The notes under the pieces are model-generated. The model was not told where the DNA came from, did no database searches, and saw only the letters and a program-made list of their open reading frames with translations. A stretch of DNA of 64,000 bases from Planktothrix sp. PCC 11201 (GTDB taxonomy: Bacteria > Cyanobacteriota > Cyanobacteriia > Cyanobacteriales > Microcoleaceae): the NCBI RefSeq assembly GCF_900009135.1, contig NZ_LT797693.1:315276-379275 (forward strand), read 5' to 3'. Below are positions 9,901 to 17,681 of the stretch, piece after piece; the first letter of the stretch is position 1; every line of letters begins with the position of its first letter. Position numbers and translations under genes: made by a program.

Positions 9901-10678
9901 GGGGAGGGTTGGCAATGGTTAAAAATCCCGTAATAATAATCCCCAAATAAACAGCAATGAGAGAAAATCCAGGAATTTGCCATCCCCAGTTTAAATAACT
10001 TAATCCTAAATGATTGAATAGAAAGCGGCGTTGGAATTGTCCTTGATTTCGATATAAAGTTACGGTTAAAGTAGTGAGGGCTACCGCAGCAATAGCAATG
10101 GTTAATAAACCCCAGGACTCTGACCACAACTTCAACCCATCCATTGCCCAAAAATTCAAGGGAATTAATAATAAAGTGACTAATTTTAAGGCTTCAGCAG
10201 TGACGGGTAAACGGGACTGTTGAGCGCCCCATAAACTCGCCCCCCAAAAAGCAAAAGTATAGGCAAATAAAATCAAATATTGTCCAGTGGCGGGAAATTT
10301 TTCCCACTGACTCGCCGCTAAAACTCCAGAGGAAACAATGACTAAAAATAATCCTAAAAATAATAGCCAACGAACACTCAACTCGGACTTTAAGGATGCA
10401 ACTAAATCCGTGGCAAAAGTAGGAAATTGCCAAGCGGGTTGGGGTGATTTAGAAACAACACGCTTTGGAGTTATTTTTTCTGCCAAAACCCGTTGATTAT
10501 TTGCAGAAGTAACCGTCTTTTTAGGTAAAGGGTCACTCAAATAAAGTTCACCAATTTGACGAACTTGTCTATCGGATAATAAACCCAAATTCAACCAAAC
10601 TTCTAACCCCTCTAATAACCTGGGATTGGTGCTATCCGCCTGAATTAAAATGCGAATTAAAGGTTTTGAAACAGACAT
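6902..10678 (-). CDS. Giant polytopic membrane protein, DUF2157-like N-terminus
   Basis: The protein is about 1258 residues, and almost all of it after residue 95 is hydrophobic helix, with roughly 30 or more predicted membrane segments by eye. Residues 1-50 are soluble and include GLEVWLNLGLLSDRQVRQI, the kind of short helical N-terminus seen in DUF2157-type membrane proteins. A Lys/Ser-rich linker follows before the first helix near residue 100. No catalytic or transport motif is evident. I start at ATG 10678 rather than the TTG six bases upstream. The size is far above the usual DUF2157 length, suggesting internal duplication of helix bundles. Function unknown. It is monocistronic and convergent with ppx. 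Confidence 0.75.
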   Translation of the reverse strand: MSVSKPLIRILIQADSTNPRLLEGLEVWLNLGLLSDRQVRQIGELYLSDPLPKKTVTSANNQRVLAEKITPKRVVSKSPQPAWQFPTFATDLVASLKSELSVRWLLFLGLFLVIVSSGVLAASQWEKFPATGQYLILFAYTFAFWGASLWGAQQSRLPVTAEALKLVTLLLIPLNFWAMDGLKLWSESWGLLTIAIAAVALTTLTVTLYRNQGQFQRRFLFNHLGLSYLNWGWQIPGFSLIAVYLGIIITGFLTIANPPPTSSSHPNPKIDFKIVVIYLLTLLFGRAIFVVNVDISQLGLALGIFAGFLYISSSLILHRSSYFILLFGWLVTVYIQPWQGFLVSGIGVGIFSNHLLKYWQRRDLAAIFGFGLSMVDLVGRLIPRELRKTAISVGVEISSSQDSPWALLSLTWFPYLIFMVIVTDWIYHRPQRKVAHFGDLLSLGFGAFLTYLSLLNPALRSLNLLASTITLAIVISRRQPLKPIVVLATHILGLVTFANLVYWQFPNLILEDWAIILLVLMVGEFILFTVNSPVATVIRKDALNLGILLSGISYILFLNNFDFSTPHSSTMAWLITPLGLTYVATQTRESQQKKAVIFSIIACGLVQVLTLPHPQIRLWSLGLTTVFMVVNTQVIKTLFSSVFTVGLGLAFLFLSVKDLVTIEGWLMFLSLTIAGLWVFRFMLFRYGVTQSNIVRLYQQAFDGWAMTFLGFEISIITLNSFGVLLYKIPRNFTLTSTLIILIAALIFRGLDWENPRKIARSGFSPWILYGLALAVELLIVEILISGNQSLVSLAVANIILGLTTQLFGDWWQRHYQIEKLPNPWQIIPIIYGILAIVFRVQTSANWTGLISLAFALILIGIGRRNIEAKPLVYLGLIGVSVSTYEILLYQINSQTLTEQWIAFATLGTSLMYGYRILSPWLTGYLRIPEAEIKNIAHLHWFISSILLGLVTLIPINPQFLLTIGTSVLLIRYALFQGRHNSNLDIAETWVYIGLIQATGLVIYLQHLVDLSNFLIPWSGSLVSILSYFFYILPWNTWGWPVRPWKRTAIILPVITLIGSHFILQPEQQLTWYFSVIFGTLFYIILAKFTQNIRLTYLSLILISFTFYDWLGSIDDIFIFTLPISCSLLYFSQVEPTLKLEENRNLRHGLRVLGTGLLCGTSLGNFQGTGILPGILSLVTIFVGLGLRIRAFLYIGTAIFLIDIVNQLIILNSVYSFIKWIILFILGVILMWIAANFETRREQLITLWNNWIAELETWE

Positions 10679-10797
10679 GGGCAAAACCGGGTATAGGGTA
10701 GGGGAAAGAAAACTGGGTAGACTTTAATTTAAGCTATTTTTGTATTTTAAAGTATCTATTATGATATACTAAATTGTAGGTATTGATTCAGTCTGCT

Positions 10798-11538
10798 ATG
10801 TACCAAACCGACCCCCCACGTTCCCCGAAAGAAGTCCTACCGACAATGTATGACCTAAAAAGTGAAGACCCGCAGGAACCAGGTTTGCCCGACGAATTTC
10901 ACGATTTACAACCCGAATTATTAAGAATAACTTTCCGTCCCCCGAGTTATTCCCCCGACTCTGTTTTTATTGCCAGTGACCTGAATCTCTATTACGACCC
11001 TCGCCATTTTAATTGGTATAAACGTCCCGATTGGTTTGCCGTCCTTGGGGTGTCTCGGTTGTATGAACAGCGAGATTTACGCTTGAGTTATGTAACTTGG
11101 CAGGAGGGAGTCAACCCATTTGTGATTGTTGAATTATTATCCCCAGGAACAGAAGCGGAAGATTTAGGTCAAACCCTACGAGAAATTAATCAACCACCGA
11201 CCAAATGGGAAGTTTATGAACGGATTTTACGCATTCCCTATTATGTAGTTTTTAGTCGCTATACCCATCAACTTCGGGTCTTTCAAAATAGTGCTAGTCG
11301 CTACCAGGAACTCACGGTTTCCAACTCGCGGGTTTGGATGCCGGAATTAGAATTGGGTTTAGGATTATGGCAGGGATGCTATCAAGAAATTGCGGGATTG
11401 TGGCTGCGTTGGTATGATCAAAATCAGAACTGGATACCGACACCCACAGAACAAATAGAACAGAAACAGCAAAAAGTTGAAGAACTAGAGGCAATATTGC
11501 AACGTTATCGACAGCAATATGGGGATTTGCCCGAATAA
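10798..11538 (+). CDS. Uma2-family endonuclease-like protein (DUF820)
   Basis: This 246-residue protein belongs to the Uma2/DUF820 family, a PD-(D/E)xK-fold group greatly expanded in cyanobacteria and of unknown role. Typical features are FIASDLNLYYD near residues 56-66, RPDWFAVLGV near 76, FVIVELLSPGTE near 108, and a C-terminal Gln/Glu coiled-coil tail (residues 220-246). I use ATG 10798 (MYQTDPPRSPKE), a conserved start in this family as I remember it, rather than the in-frame TTG at 10783. Uma2 members are also found at 42183. Catalytic activity has not been shown for most members. Confidence 0.85.
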   Translation: MYQTDPPRSPKEVLPTMYDLKSEDPQEPGLPDEFHDLQPELLRITFRPPSYSPDSVFIASDLNLYYDPRHFNWYKRPDWFAVLGVSRLYEQRDLRLSYVTWQEGVNPFVIVELLSPGTEAEDLGQTLREINQPPTKWEVYERILRIPYYVVFSRYTHQLRVFQNSASRYQELTVSNSRVWMPELELGLGLWQGCYQEIAGLWLRWYDQNQNWIPTPTEQIEQKQQKVEELEAILQRYRQQYGDLPE

Positions 11539-11544
11539 TTAAAA

Positions 11545-11572
11545 CAGAGAGACGCGCCGTGGCACGTCTCTA
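11545..11572. repeat. Palindromic hairpin, GAGACGCGCC...CACGTCTC
   Basis: The hairpin sits between the Uma2 gene and petN, which end toward each other, and may terminate both. Its reverse complement recurs with one mismatch over 29 bases at 30670-30698, so it is a dispersed cyanobacterial repeat rather than a dedicated terminator. Confidence 0.6.
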
Positions 11573-11603
11573 CAGGTTTTTGTGGGTTTGACCGCAATCT
11601 TTG

Positions 11604-11693
11604 TTAGAATCCGTTACGCGCCCAAACAACCATGGAAATCGAAAAAGTAAATAGCACTAACAGCGAAACCCAACCCAGTGACACAATATCCAT
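11604..11693 (-). CDS. petN: Cytochrome b6f complex subunit VIII (PetN)
   Basis: This 29-codon gene is too short for usual ORF cut-offs but clearly real. The product begins [15 protein letters not shown] and ends [12 protein letters not shown]. It is a single membrane helix with the Trp8 and WxRNGF end typical of PetN, the smallest subunit of the cytochrome b6f complex in the thylakoid membrane, needed for complex stability. The length matches the family (29 residues). ATG 11693 and TAA at 11604-11606 bound it. It is divergent from a small membrane protein gene 69 bp away and monocistronic. Confidence 0.95.
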   Translation of the reverse strand: MDIVSLGWVSLLVLFTFSISMVVWARNGF

Positions 11694-11761
11694 AGTGATG
11701 TATTAAAAAAACGTGGCAAAATAACTCTACCGTAGATCATAACTTGAAATGGAGCGATCGC

Positions 11762-12184
11762 ATGAACCCTAACTCCTCCTCAAATTTTACGGCTACCGAA
11801 CGGTTAGAATCCCTAAAGGGGGGTCTTCTGGCAGGTTTTTGTGTGGGACTAAGCCATCTTGTCCTGAGTTGGGTTAACCTCTGGTTGGGGGACACATCCA
11901 TTAATCTCCTATTTTCGACCCCTCTAGCCGGGTTTAGCGGGTTTTTGTTTGGAGTCACCTATCGCTATATTATTCGCCGAGACGATAACCCCCAGTTAAA
12001 ATTGGGGGGTATTTTTGCCTTTGGACTGGTACGCGCCCTCGCGGGACTAGAAATTCAACTCCATACCCCAACTTCCCTCGCACAAATAGCCCGGTTTGGG
12101 GGAGAAAGTTTATTATTATTTGGAATAGCCGGATTGATTTTAGATATGGCGTTACAAAAAGGTTGGGTCAAACCTTTTAATTAA
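11762..12184 (+). CDS. Small conserved-type membrane protein
   Basis: The 140-residue product has about four hydrophobic segments: near residues 21-45, 53-72, 84-100 and 113-130. There is no signal peptide with a cleavage site and no recognised motif. I choose ATG 11762 (MNPNSSSNF), which overlaps a GCGATCGC palindrome, over the TTG at 11744. It is convergent with the PhzF gene, with 2 bp between stop codons. Adjacent divergent petN may share the upstream region. The function is unknown, and placement next to petN is not evidence of a b6f role. Confidence 0.7.
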   Translation: MNPNSSSNFTATERLESLKGGLLAGFCVGLSHLVLSWVNLWLGDTSINLLFSTPLAGFSGFLFGVTYRYIIRRDDNPQLKLGGIFAFGLVRALAGLEIQLHTPTSLAQIARFGGESLLLFGIAGLILDMALQKGWVKPFN

Positions 12185-12186
12185 TC

Positions 12187-13071
12187 TTAAACCAAAATTC
12201 CTTCTGCAACTTTGATCACATTTCCCCCCACTTCCACTTGAATTAAATCTCCTATTTTTTCAGCTTTTAATAAAAGCAAAGAAGGACGATCAATTTCATA
12301 TCCTTGTTCTACCCTAATATTAACTTGATCGGAACCAAAATAATGATAATTTGACAGATATCCAGCCAAACAACCATTAGCACTTCCCGTTGCCGGATCT
12401 TCTGTAATTCCTAAAGCGGGGGCAAACATTCTAGCACATAACTGATTTTCGGGATGATGGGTTTCAGGACAAAATAGAAAAATTTCCTGGGCTGTTGTGA
12501 TCTTAATCAACTCAGTATAACATTCCAAATCAACCTTGGCTTTTCTTAATGCAGACTGAGTTTTTAACGGAACAATAATAAACGGAATCCCGGTAGAAAC
12601 CTCTTGAATGGGATAGTTAGTATCAAAATCACAGGGTTCTAAATTAAGAACAGGGGCTAATAGTTTATGATCATAACTATTAGTAAACTCGGGAGAATTT
12701 TGTCGCATCCAGAGCATTTTTTTTCCTGATGCTTCAGGTTTCCAAGTCACCGGGATTTGACCCACCGCTAAATTTAAAATCACCTGATTAACAGAATCTT
12801 TAATTATCTCCTCTGCAATGATATAAGCAGTTCCCAAAGTAGGATGACCCGCAAAAGGTAATTCCTTTTTGGGGGTAAAAATTCGCACAGGATACCCCCC
12901 ATTTTTAGGTTCAGAAGCACCAATAAATGTGGTTTCTGAATAATTCATTTCTTGAGCAATTTTGAGCATTTCTTGATCAGATAATCGCTCTACTCCTTCC
13001 CCCCAAATCACCGCTAATTGATTTCCGGTATATTGGGTTTCGGCAAAAACATCAACAATTGAGAATTTCAT
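12187..13071 (-). CDS. PhzF-family isomerase
   Basis: The 294-residue product has the PhzF/diaminopimelate-epimerase-like two-domain fold. Visible signatures are MNYSETTFI, with the catalytic Glu equivalent near residue 45, the PFAGHPTLGTAY segment near 72-83, and DPATGSANGCLAGYL near 223-237. PhzF in pseudomonads isomerises a phenazine precursor, but most bacterial homologues have unknown substrates and no phenazine genes are nearby. The start at ATG 13071 (MKFSIVDVFAE) is the family-typical one. The upstream in-frame extension to 13131 lies in a dispersed repeat and is not coding. Confidence 0.88.
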   Translation of the reverse strand: MKFSIVDVFAETQYTGNQLAVIWGEGVERLSDQEMLKIAQEMNYSETTFIGASEPKNGGYPVRIFTPKKELPFAGHPTLGTAYIIAEEIIKDSVNQVILNLAVGQIPVTWKPEASGKKMLWMRQNSPEFTNSYDHKLLAPVLNLEPCDFDTNYPIQEVSTGIPFIIVPLKTQSALRKAKVDLECYTELIKITTAQEIFLFCPETHHPENQLCARMFAPALGITEDPATGSANGCLAGYLSNYHYFGSDQVNIRVEQGYEIDRPSLLLLKAEKIGDLIQVEVGGNVIKVAEGILV

Positions 13072-13114
13072 AAAATTTGTAATTGATGGAATAGGGAATG
13101 CTTTTGCTGGATAT

Positions 13115-13177
13115 GTAGGGGCGGGTTCCATGCAAATTTCTGATCCTCACAGATATCCTTTCTAAACCCGCCCTTAC
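13115..13177. repeat. Palindromic repeat, GTAGGGGCGGGTT...AACCCGCCCTTAC
   Basis: Terminal inverted repeats of about 14 bases bracket an unrelated 35-base core. The ends match the elements at 21697, 23229 and 26777. It lies just upstream of the PhzF start, so it probably sits in the 5' leader. Confidence 0.65.
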
Positions 13178-13304
13178 TTTATATTGCGTTAATTTACAAC
13201 TGATATAAAACAGCCATATTATCCGGTGTTTCCTGTTCTGGTGTTCGGGATTTTAGCGATTAGGAAAGAGTGCTAAAGCACAACAACGGCACAATCATAA
13301 ACTA

Positions 13305-14621
13305 TTATCGTTCATTCCAAGTTTTTTCTGCATCTGCGATCGCTTGATCAACCGTTTTTTGATTCAACATTGCCGCTTGTAAATTATCATAGATAATTTT
13401 TTGCAACTGTTTAATATCTTTTTTCGGGGGAATCAAAACCTGGGCATTTTTGAGTTCTTCTGCACTAATTAAACGGGCTTGATCTGCTACCGTTGAATTA
13501 GCAGGAAGGGTGGTAAAATAACTATCTTTAAGAGCTTCTTGAATTGAAGGTAAAACATTAGCAGCTTTCGCAAAAGCCAGTTGATTGGTACTATTAGTTA
13601 CAAACAAAGCAAACTTTAAAGATTGTTCAGGAACATTCGTAGATCTGGGCATAACTAAATTCATGACCGCCACCGTGGTTTTCCTCGTATCTCCAGTAAT
13701 TTGAGGAGCGGGAATAGAAACTTGAGCAACCGTAGGGGCGTTTTGACTAATAGCTTTTAAAAACTGTGGCCCCGAGGCTAATAAAGCTATTTCTCCGGCC
13801 TGATATAATTCAATTGCCCGGCGATGTCCTTGGGTCAAAACTTCCTTGGGAAGTAAGTCTTTTTGATATAAATTAACCCAATATTCAAAAGCAGCTTTTC
13901 CCTCGGGAGTATTAAAAGCTGCTTTCCCATTTTTGTCCAGTAATACCACTCCCATCTGCACCAAAGATTGTAAAATCTGGGCAGAATCTTCCGGCACAAA
14001 AGAGACAAAAAACGCATATTTTCCCGTTTTTTCCTTGACTTTTTCTGCGATTTGTGCTAGTTCTTTATAGGTTTTGGGCGGTTGAGTGACTCCCGCCTGT
14101 TGCAACAATTGTTGATTATAAATGGTAATTTGAGTTGTTAAATACCAAGGAATCCCAAAGGTAACAGTTTCACATTTATTATTCGGACAAACATCAATTT
14201 TATTAGCCTGCCAAATATTCGGTAAATATTGAGATTGCACCGTTTCAGGAACCATTTCATTCAAATTTAACCAGGCATTCCGTCCTGCAAGTAAGGCAGC
14301 AAAATCAGGATTTAAATTAATCACATCAGCAGCCGTTTTCGCCGCTACCGCCGCCAGCACCTTACTTTCCATGGCAGACCAAGGAATATCAACCCACTTC
14401 ACCTTAATATCTGGATTTTCCGCTTCAAAATTAGCAATTAATTGATTAAAATAATCCGTAAATTGTGGTTGAAGTTGCATTGTCCAAAACTCAACTTCCT
14501 GCTTGCCATTTTGAGAAGTAGAAGAAGGGCTGGAACAACTAACTCCCCAACTTAAACATAACCCTAAAACCAATAACAAACCAAACCGTTTCCAAGATTT
14601 TAATTGTTGCATTTTATTCAT
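13305..14621 (-). CDS. Extracellular solute-binding lipoprotein (ABC sugar-type)
   Basis: The 438-residue protein has a lipoprotein signal: hydrophobic residues 13-28 followed by a lipobox ending GVSC with Cys29, then a Ser/Asn linker. The mature part is a family-1 periplasmic binding protein, with WTMQLQPQFTDYFNQLIANF near 46-65 and NPDFAALLAGRNAWLNL near 103, typical of sugar and oligosaccharide ABC importers. Transport permeases and an ATPase are not adjacent, so it must work with components encoded elsewhere. ATG 14621 is the start. Convergent neighbours are absent and a 174-bp gap precedes pilM divergently. Confidence 0.88.
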   Translation of the reverse strand: MNKMQQLKSWKRFGLLLVLGLCLSWGVSCSSPSSTSQNGKQEVEFWTMQLQPQFTDYFNQLIANFEAENPDIKVKWVDIPWSAMESKVLAAVAAKTAADVINLNPDFAALLAGRNAWLNLNEMVPETVQSQYLPNIWQANKIDVCPNNKCETVTFGIPWYLTTQITIYNQQLLQQAGVTQPPKTYKELAQIAEKVKEKTGKYAFFVSFVPEDSAQILQSLVQMGVVLLDKNGKAAFNTPEGKAAFEYWVNLYQKDLLPKEVLTQGHRRAIELYQAGEIALLASGPQFLKAISQNAPTVAQVSIPAPQITGDTRKTTVAVMNLVMPRSTNVPEQSLKFALFVTNSTNQLAFAKAANVLPSIQEALKDSYFTTLPANSTVADQARLISAEELKNAQVLIPPKKDIKQLQKIIYDNLQAAMLNQKTVDQAIADAEKTWNER

Positions 14622-14798
14622 AAATTAACTAAACCAGATAAATTTTGTTAAACTACATCTTATATCTTCCTTCGTGTATTTGTGTCTTTGTGGTGACTTA
14701 TACAGTCAAAAAATCCCAGGTATTGATCAAAAAAACAGGGTAACATAGGGAAAAATAATTGTACCTGTTTACTCGGATCGATCACTCAAACTAAAAAT

Positions 14799-15890
14799 AT
14801 GGTTAGTCTATTAAAAGGACTGTTTTCCAAGCGCAAGCCGGGAATTGGCATCGAGTTATCCACGGAACGAATTAATCTCGTCGAACTGAGGAAAAAAGGC
14901 AACCAATTAAAGTTAGTCACCTTAGCGATTACTCCAGTTCCCGAGGGGATTGTCCAAGATGGTCAAATTGTCGATACCCCAGCCATGGCTGAGTTAATTC
15001 AGGCAACCGTCACCGATAACAATATCAAAGCTAAGACCGTTGGCACAGCCATCCCCGGACGGGAAGCCGTAACCCGGATTATTCCGGTTCCGGCTGAACT
15101 CAACGACGACGAACTCAAAGACTACATGAACGCCGAGTCGGGACTGTACCTGCCCTTTCCCCGGGAAGAAGGAGATGTCGATTATCAAAAATTAGGGCGG
15201 TTTGTGGATGAGGATGGCATCGAAAAAGTACAGGTTTTATTAGTCGCAGCCCGCAAAGAAGTGACGGATACCTATGTAGAAACCTTTGCTCAAGCGGGTT
15301 TAAAAGTAACGGTATTAGAGGTGAGTAGTTTTTCTCTGATTCGTACCCTAAAACACCAACTTGAGCAATTTTCCTCCACCGAAGCCGCCATTATTGCTGA
15401 TATTCAATTTGATAGTACAGAATTAGCGATCGTGGTCGATGGCATTCCCCAGTTTAACCGCACCATTCCCATTGGCCTATTCCAAGTGCAAAGTGCCTTA
15501 AACAGTGCGATGAATTTACCTCCAACGAGGGATGTCAGCGAATTACAAGCCATGACCCTTCCGGTGACTGATACAATGGGAGCATTAAATGATCCCAATC
15601 CTGGAACCAATGCCATCATTAAGGTTTTCGCAGAATTAGCCGATGAACTGCGTCGTTCCGTTGATTTTTATATTAATCAAAGTGATGGCTTAGAAATGGC
15701 CCAGTTACTATTAACTGGCCCAGGTGCTGCTATTGGACAACTCGATGAGTTTTTCATGCAAAGGTTAGCCATGCCCGCCACCCAAGTTGACCCGATTGAA
15801 TCCCTCGCCCTTACCTTTGAGCGGGAAATTCCCCTAGAACAACGTGCTAGTTTAGGAGTGGCATTAGGTTTGGGAATGCGAATGACCTAA
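14799..15890 (+). CDS. pilM: Type IV pilus inner-membrane platform protein PilM
   Basis: The 363-residue product is an actin-like cytoplasmic ATP-binding protein that anchors the PilN-PilO inner-membrane subcomplex of the type IV pilus. The N-terminus KPGIGIELSTERINLVEL is the FtsA/PilM phosphate-1 region, and GREAVTRIIPVP near 86 and IADIQFDSTELAIVVDG near 198 are further actin-fold segments. It is the first gene of pilM-pilN-pilO-pilQ, 44 bp before pilN. Type IV pili drive motility and DNA uptake in cyanobacteria. The start at ATG 14799 is supported by alignment to the family N-terminus. Confidence 0.95.
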   Translation: MVSLLKGLFSKRKPGIGIELSTERINLVELRKKGNQLKLVTLAITPVPEGIVQDGQIVDTPAMAELIQATVTDNNIKAKTVGTAIPGREAVTRIIPVPAELNDDELKDYMNAESGLYLPFPREEGDVDYQKLGRFVDEDGIEKVQVLLVAARKEVTDTYVETFAQAGLKVTVLEVSSFSLIRTLKHQLEQFSSTEAAIIADIQFDSTELAIVVDGIPQFNRTIPIGLFQVQSALNSAMNLPPTRDVSELQAMTLPVTDTMGALNDPNPGTNAIIKVFAELADELRRSVDFYINQSDGLEMAQLLLTGPGAAIGQLDEFFMQRLAMPATQVDPIESLALTFEREIPLEQRASLGVALGLGMRMT

Positions 15891-15934
15891 ATCCGGGATC
15901 ACTCGGCCATAAACCGTCAATACTTCAACTGATT

Positions 15935-16783
15935 ATGTATAACTTAGAGATCAACTTTTTGAATGATCGACCCGATCTATTAGAACGGGAAGTTCGACGA
16001 CAGGTGAGTACCACCGAGAAGGTTGACCAGACCCCTATTTTAATCGGGGTCGGGGCAGCTTTAGCCCTGAATGCCATCATTGGTGGAGCTTGGTTTGTTT
16101 TTGATCGACAAAATGCCGATTTACAACGGGAACTCGATACCCTGGTTGCCACCTTGGGAACAAAAACATCGGAGGTACAAGCCTTAGATCAAATTAATGC
16201 CCAAACTGCTAAAGCCAATCAGGAAGCGGATGCCCTAGCCACCGTATTTAATCAGATTAAACCCTGGTCAGCCCTCAGCCTAGAATTAGGACAACTGATG
16301 CAGATCGCCGGGGTGAGAATTGTTGATGTTAAACAAACCGAACCCGAAATCGCCCCAGCAGCAGCCGCACCCGCAGCAGCAGCCACACCCGCAGCAGCCC
16401 CCGCCGACGCTCAAGCCGCGGCTCCGCCCCCAGCATCAGAACCAGCAACCGCTAAACTAGAAATTTCAGGAGTGGCTAACTCTTTTACCCAAATTAATGA
16501 CTTTGTATTATTACTGAATCAATCCCCCTTCTTTAATGGGGAAAAAACCAAATTGATTTCGGCTAAATTAGAAGACAATCCTACTCAACTTGTGTCTAAA
16601 CTTGCTAGTAAGGACGGGGAGAATCTTAAACCCCAGTTACAATCGGTGGTCAAATATACGATTGAAACAAATCTCAGTCGAGCCACCGCTTCCGAGTTGT
16701 TACCTGAGCTTCAAAGTAAAGGGGCTTTAGGATTGGTAAATCGGATTAAAACCCTTCAGGAAAAAGGAGTCATCAAGCAATGA
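15935..16783 (+). CDS. pilN: Type IV pilus biogenesis protein PilN
   Basis: The 282-residue bitopic inner-membrane protein has the PilN layout: a cytoplasmic N-terminus containing LEINFLNDRPDLLERE (binding PilM in characterised systems), one membrane helix at about residues 33-51, a coiled coil near 53-95 and a periplasmic ferredoxin-like domain at the end. Between them lies an Ala/Pro linker (residues 144-172) built of short AAPAAA-like runs, longer than in proteobacterial PilN. Its end overlaps the start of pilO by four bases (ATGA), so translation is coupled. Confidence 0.93.
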   Translation: MYNLEINFLNDRPDLLEREVRRQVSTTEKVDQTPILIGVGAALALNAIIGGAWFVFDRQNADLQRELDTLVATLGTKTSEVQALDQINAQTAKANQEADALATVFNQIKPWSALSLELGQLMQIAGVRIVDVKQTEPEIAPAAAAPAAAATPAAAPADAQAAAPPPASEPATAKLEISGVANSFTQINDFVLLLNQSPFFNGEKTKLISAKLEDNPTQLVSKLASKDGENLKPQLQSVVKYTIETNLSRATASELLPELQSKGALGLVNRIKTLQEKGVIKQ

Positions 16784-17559
16784 CCGTAGCCAATGAATTT
16801 ATTCAAGATGTTGAGGGCGAAGGCGGTGGGCCAGTTATCTTTGGTGTTGCCCTAACGCCAAAAGTTATGGGGATTGGTGCAGGAGTTCTCGGTGTACTCC
16901 TCGCTGGTTTCTTAATTTATAAATTAGTGCTTCCCACCTTAACCACAGGACAAACTCTGCGGGAAGATATTAAAACTAAACAAGACGAAATTGAGAAACA
17001 AGATCAGCGTTTGCGCGAAAAGGATAAGGCTAAAAAAGAATTAGCCGATGCTAAAACTCGTCGAGCTACAGTTACAGCTTTATTTGCCAATGATGCCAGT
17101 TTAGAAACCCTGTTATTTGATATTAATGAACAGATTGATAAAATTAACGCTGGGATCATTGATGATCGCAAACGAGCCCAACTCAATCAGTTTAAACCCA
17201 TTCCCATCGAAAAACCAGAGGATGAGATTGTTAATGATAGTACCCTGGGGCCAGAGGTAAATGGCAAACTCAGAAGAAGGAGGTATGAAGTCGAGTTAAC
17301 AGGCAGTTTTGAGCAAACTCGCCAGTTTTTAGTAGCATTAGAAAGACTACAACCTCTGTTAGTAGTCAGAGGCTTAAAATCTCAATTAGGAGATCAAACT
17401 TCAGTGATTGAGGGAGAATATCGACAAGGGAAATTTGTTCCCTCTCCAAATCAACCGCAACGACAGCTAAAAAGTAGTTTTGAGTTGCAGGTGTTACTCC
17501 CCTTGAGTCAAGAAGAAGTGAAAGCGGCTGCGGCGGCTGCTGCTGAACCTCCTAAATAG
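16780..17559 (+). CDS. pilO: Type IV pilus biogenesis protein PilO
   Basis: The 259-residue product pairs with PilN in the pilus inner-membrane alignment complex. It has a membrane helix at about residues 30-52, a charged coiled coil at 56-95, and a periplasmic domain with the PilO-type segment VELTGSFEQTRQFLVALERL near 171-190. The C-terminus is an Ala-rich tail. The gene overlaps pilN by four bases. A 122-bp gap without an ORF separates it from pilQ. PilP is absent, as is common in cyanobacterial pil clusters. Confidence 0.92.
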   Translation: MTVANEFIQDVEGEGGGPVIFGVALTPKVMGIGAGVLGVLLAGFLIYKLVLPTLTTGQTLREDIKTKQDEIEKQDQRLREKDKAKKELADAKTRRATVTALFANDASLETLLFDINEQIDKINAGIIDDRKRAQLNQFKPIPIEKPEDEIVNDSTLGPEVNGKLRRRRYEVELTGSFEQTRQFLVALERLQPLLVVRGLKSQLGDQTSVIEGEYRQGKFVPSPNQPQRQLKSSFELQVLLPLSQEEVKAAAAAAAEPPK

Positions 17560-17681
17560 TTGGAACTTCTGGCCCAAGGTGTTGTAAGGTGTCAGGATAT
17601 TAGGGATTAATGGGTTGAGGCCTTCAAGCGTGGGCTGTTAAACTAACACCCAAAATTTAGATATTGTGTTGAGGAGCAAAC

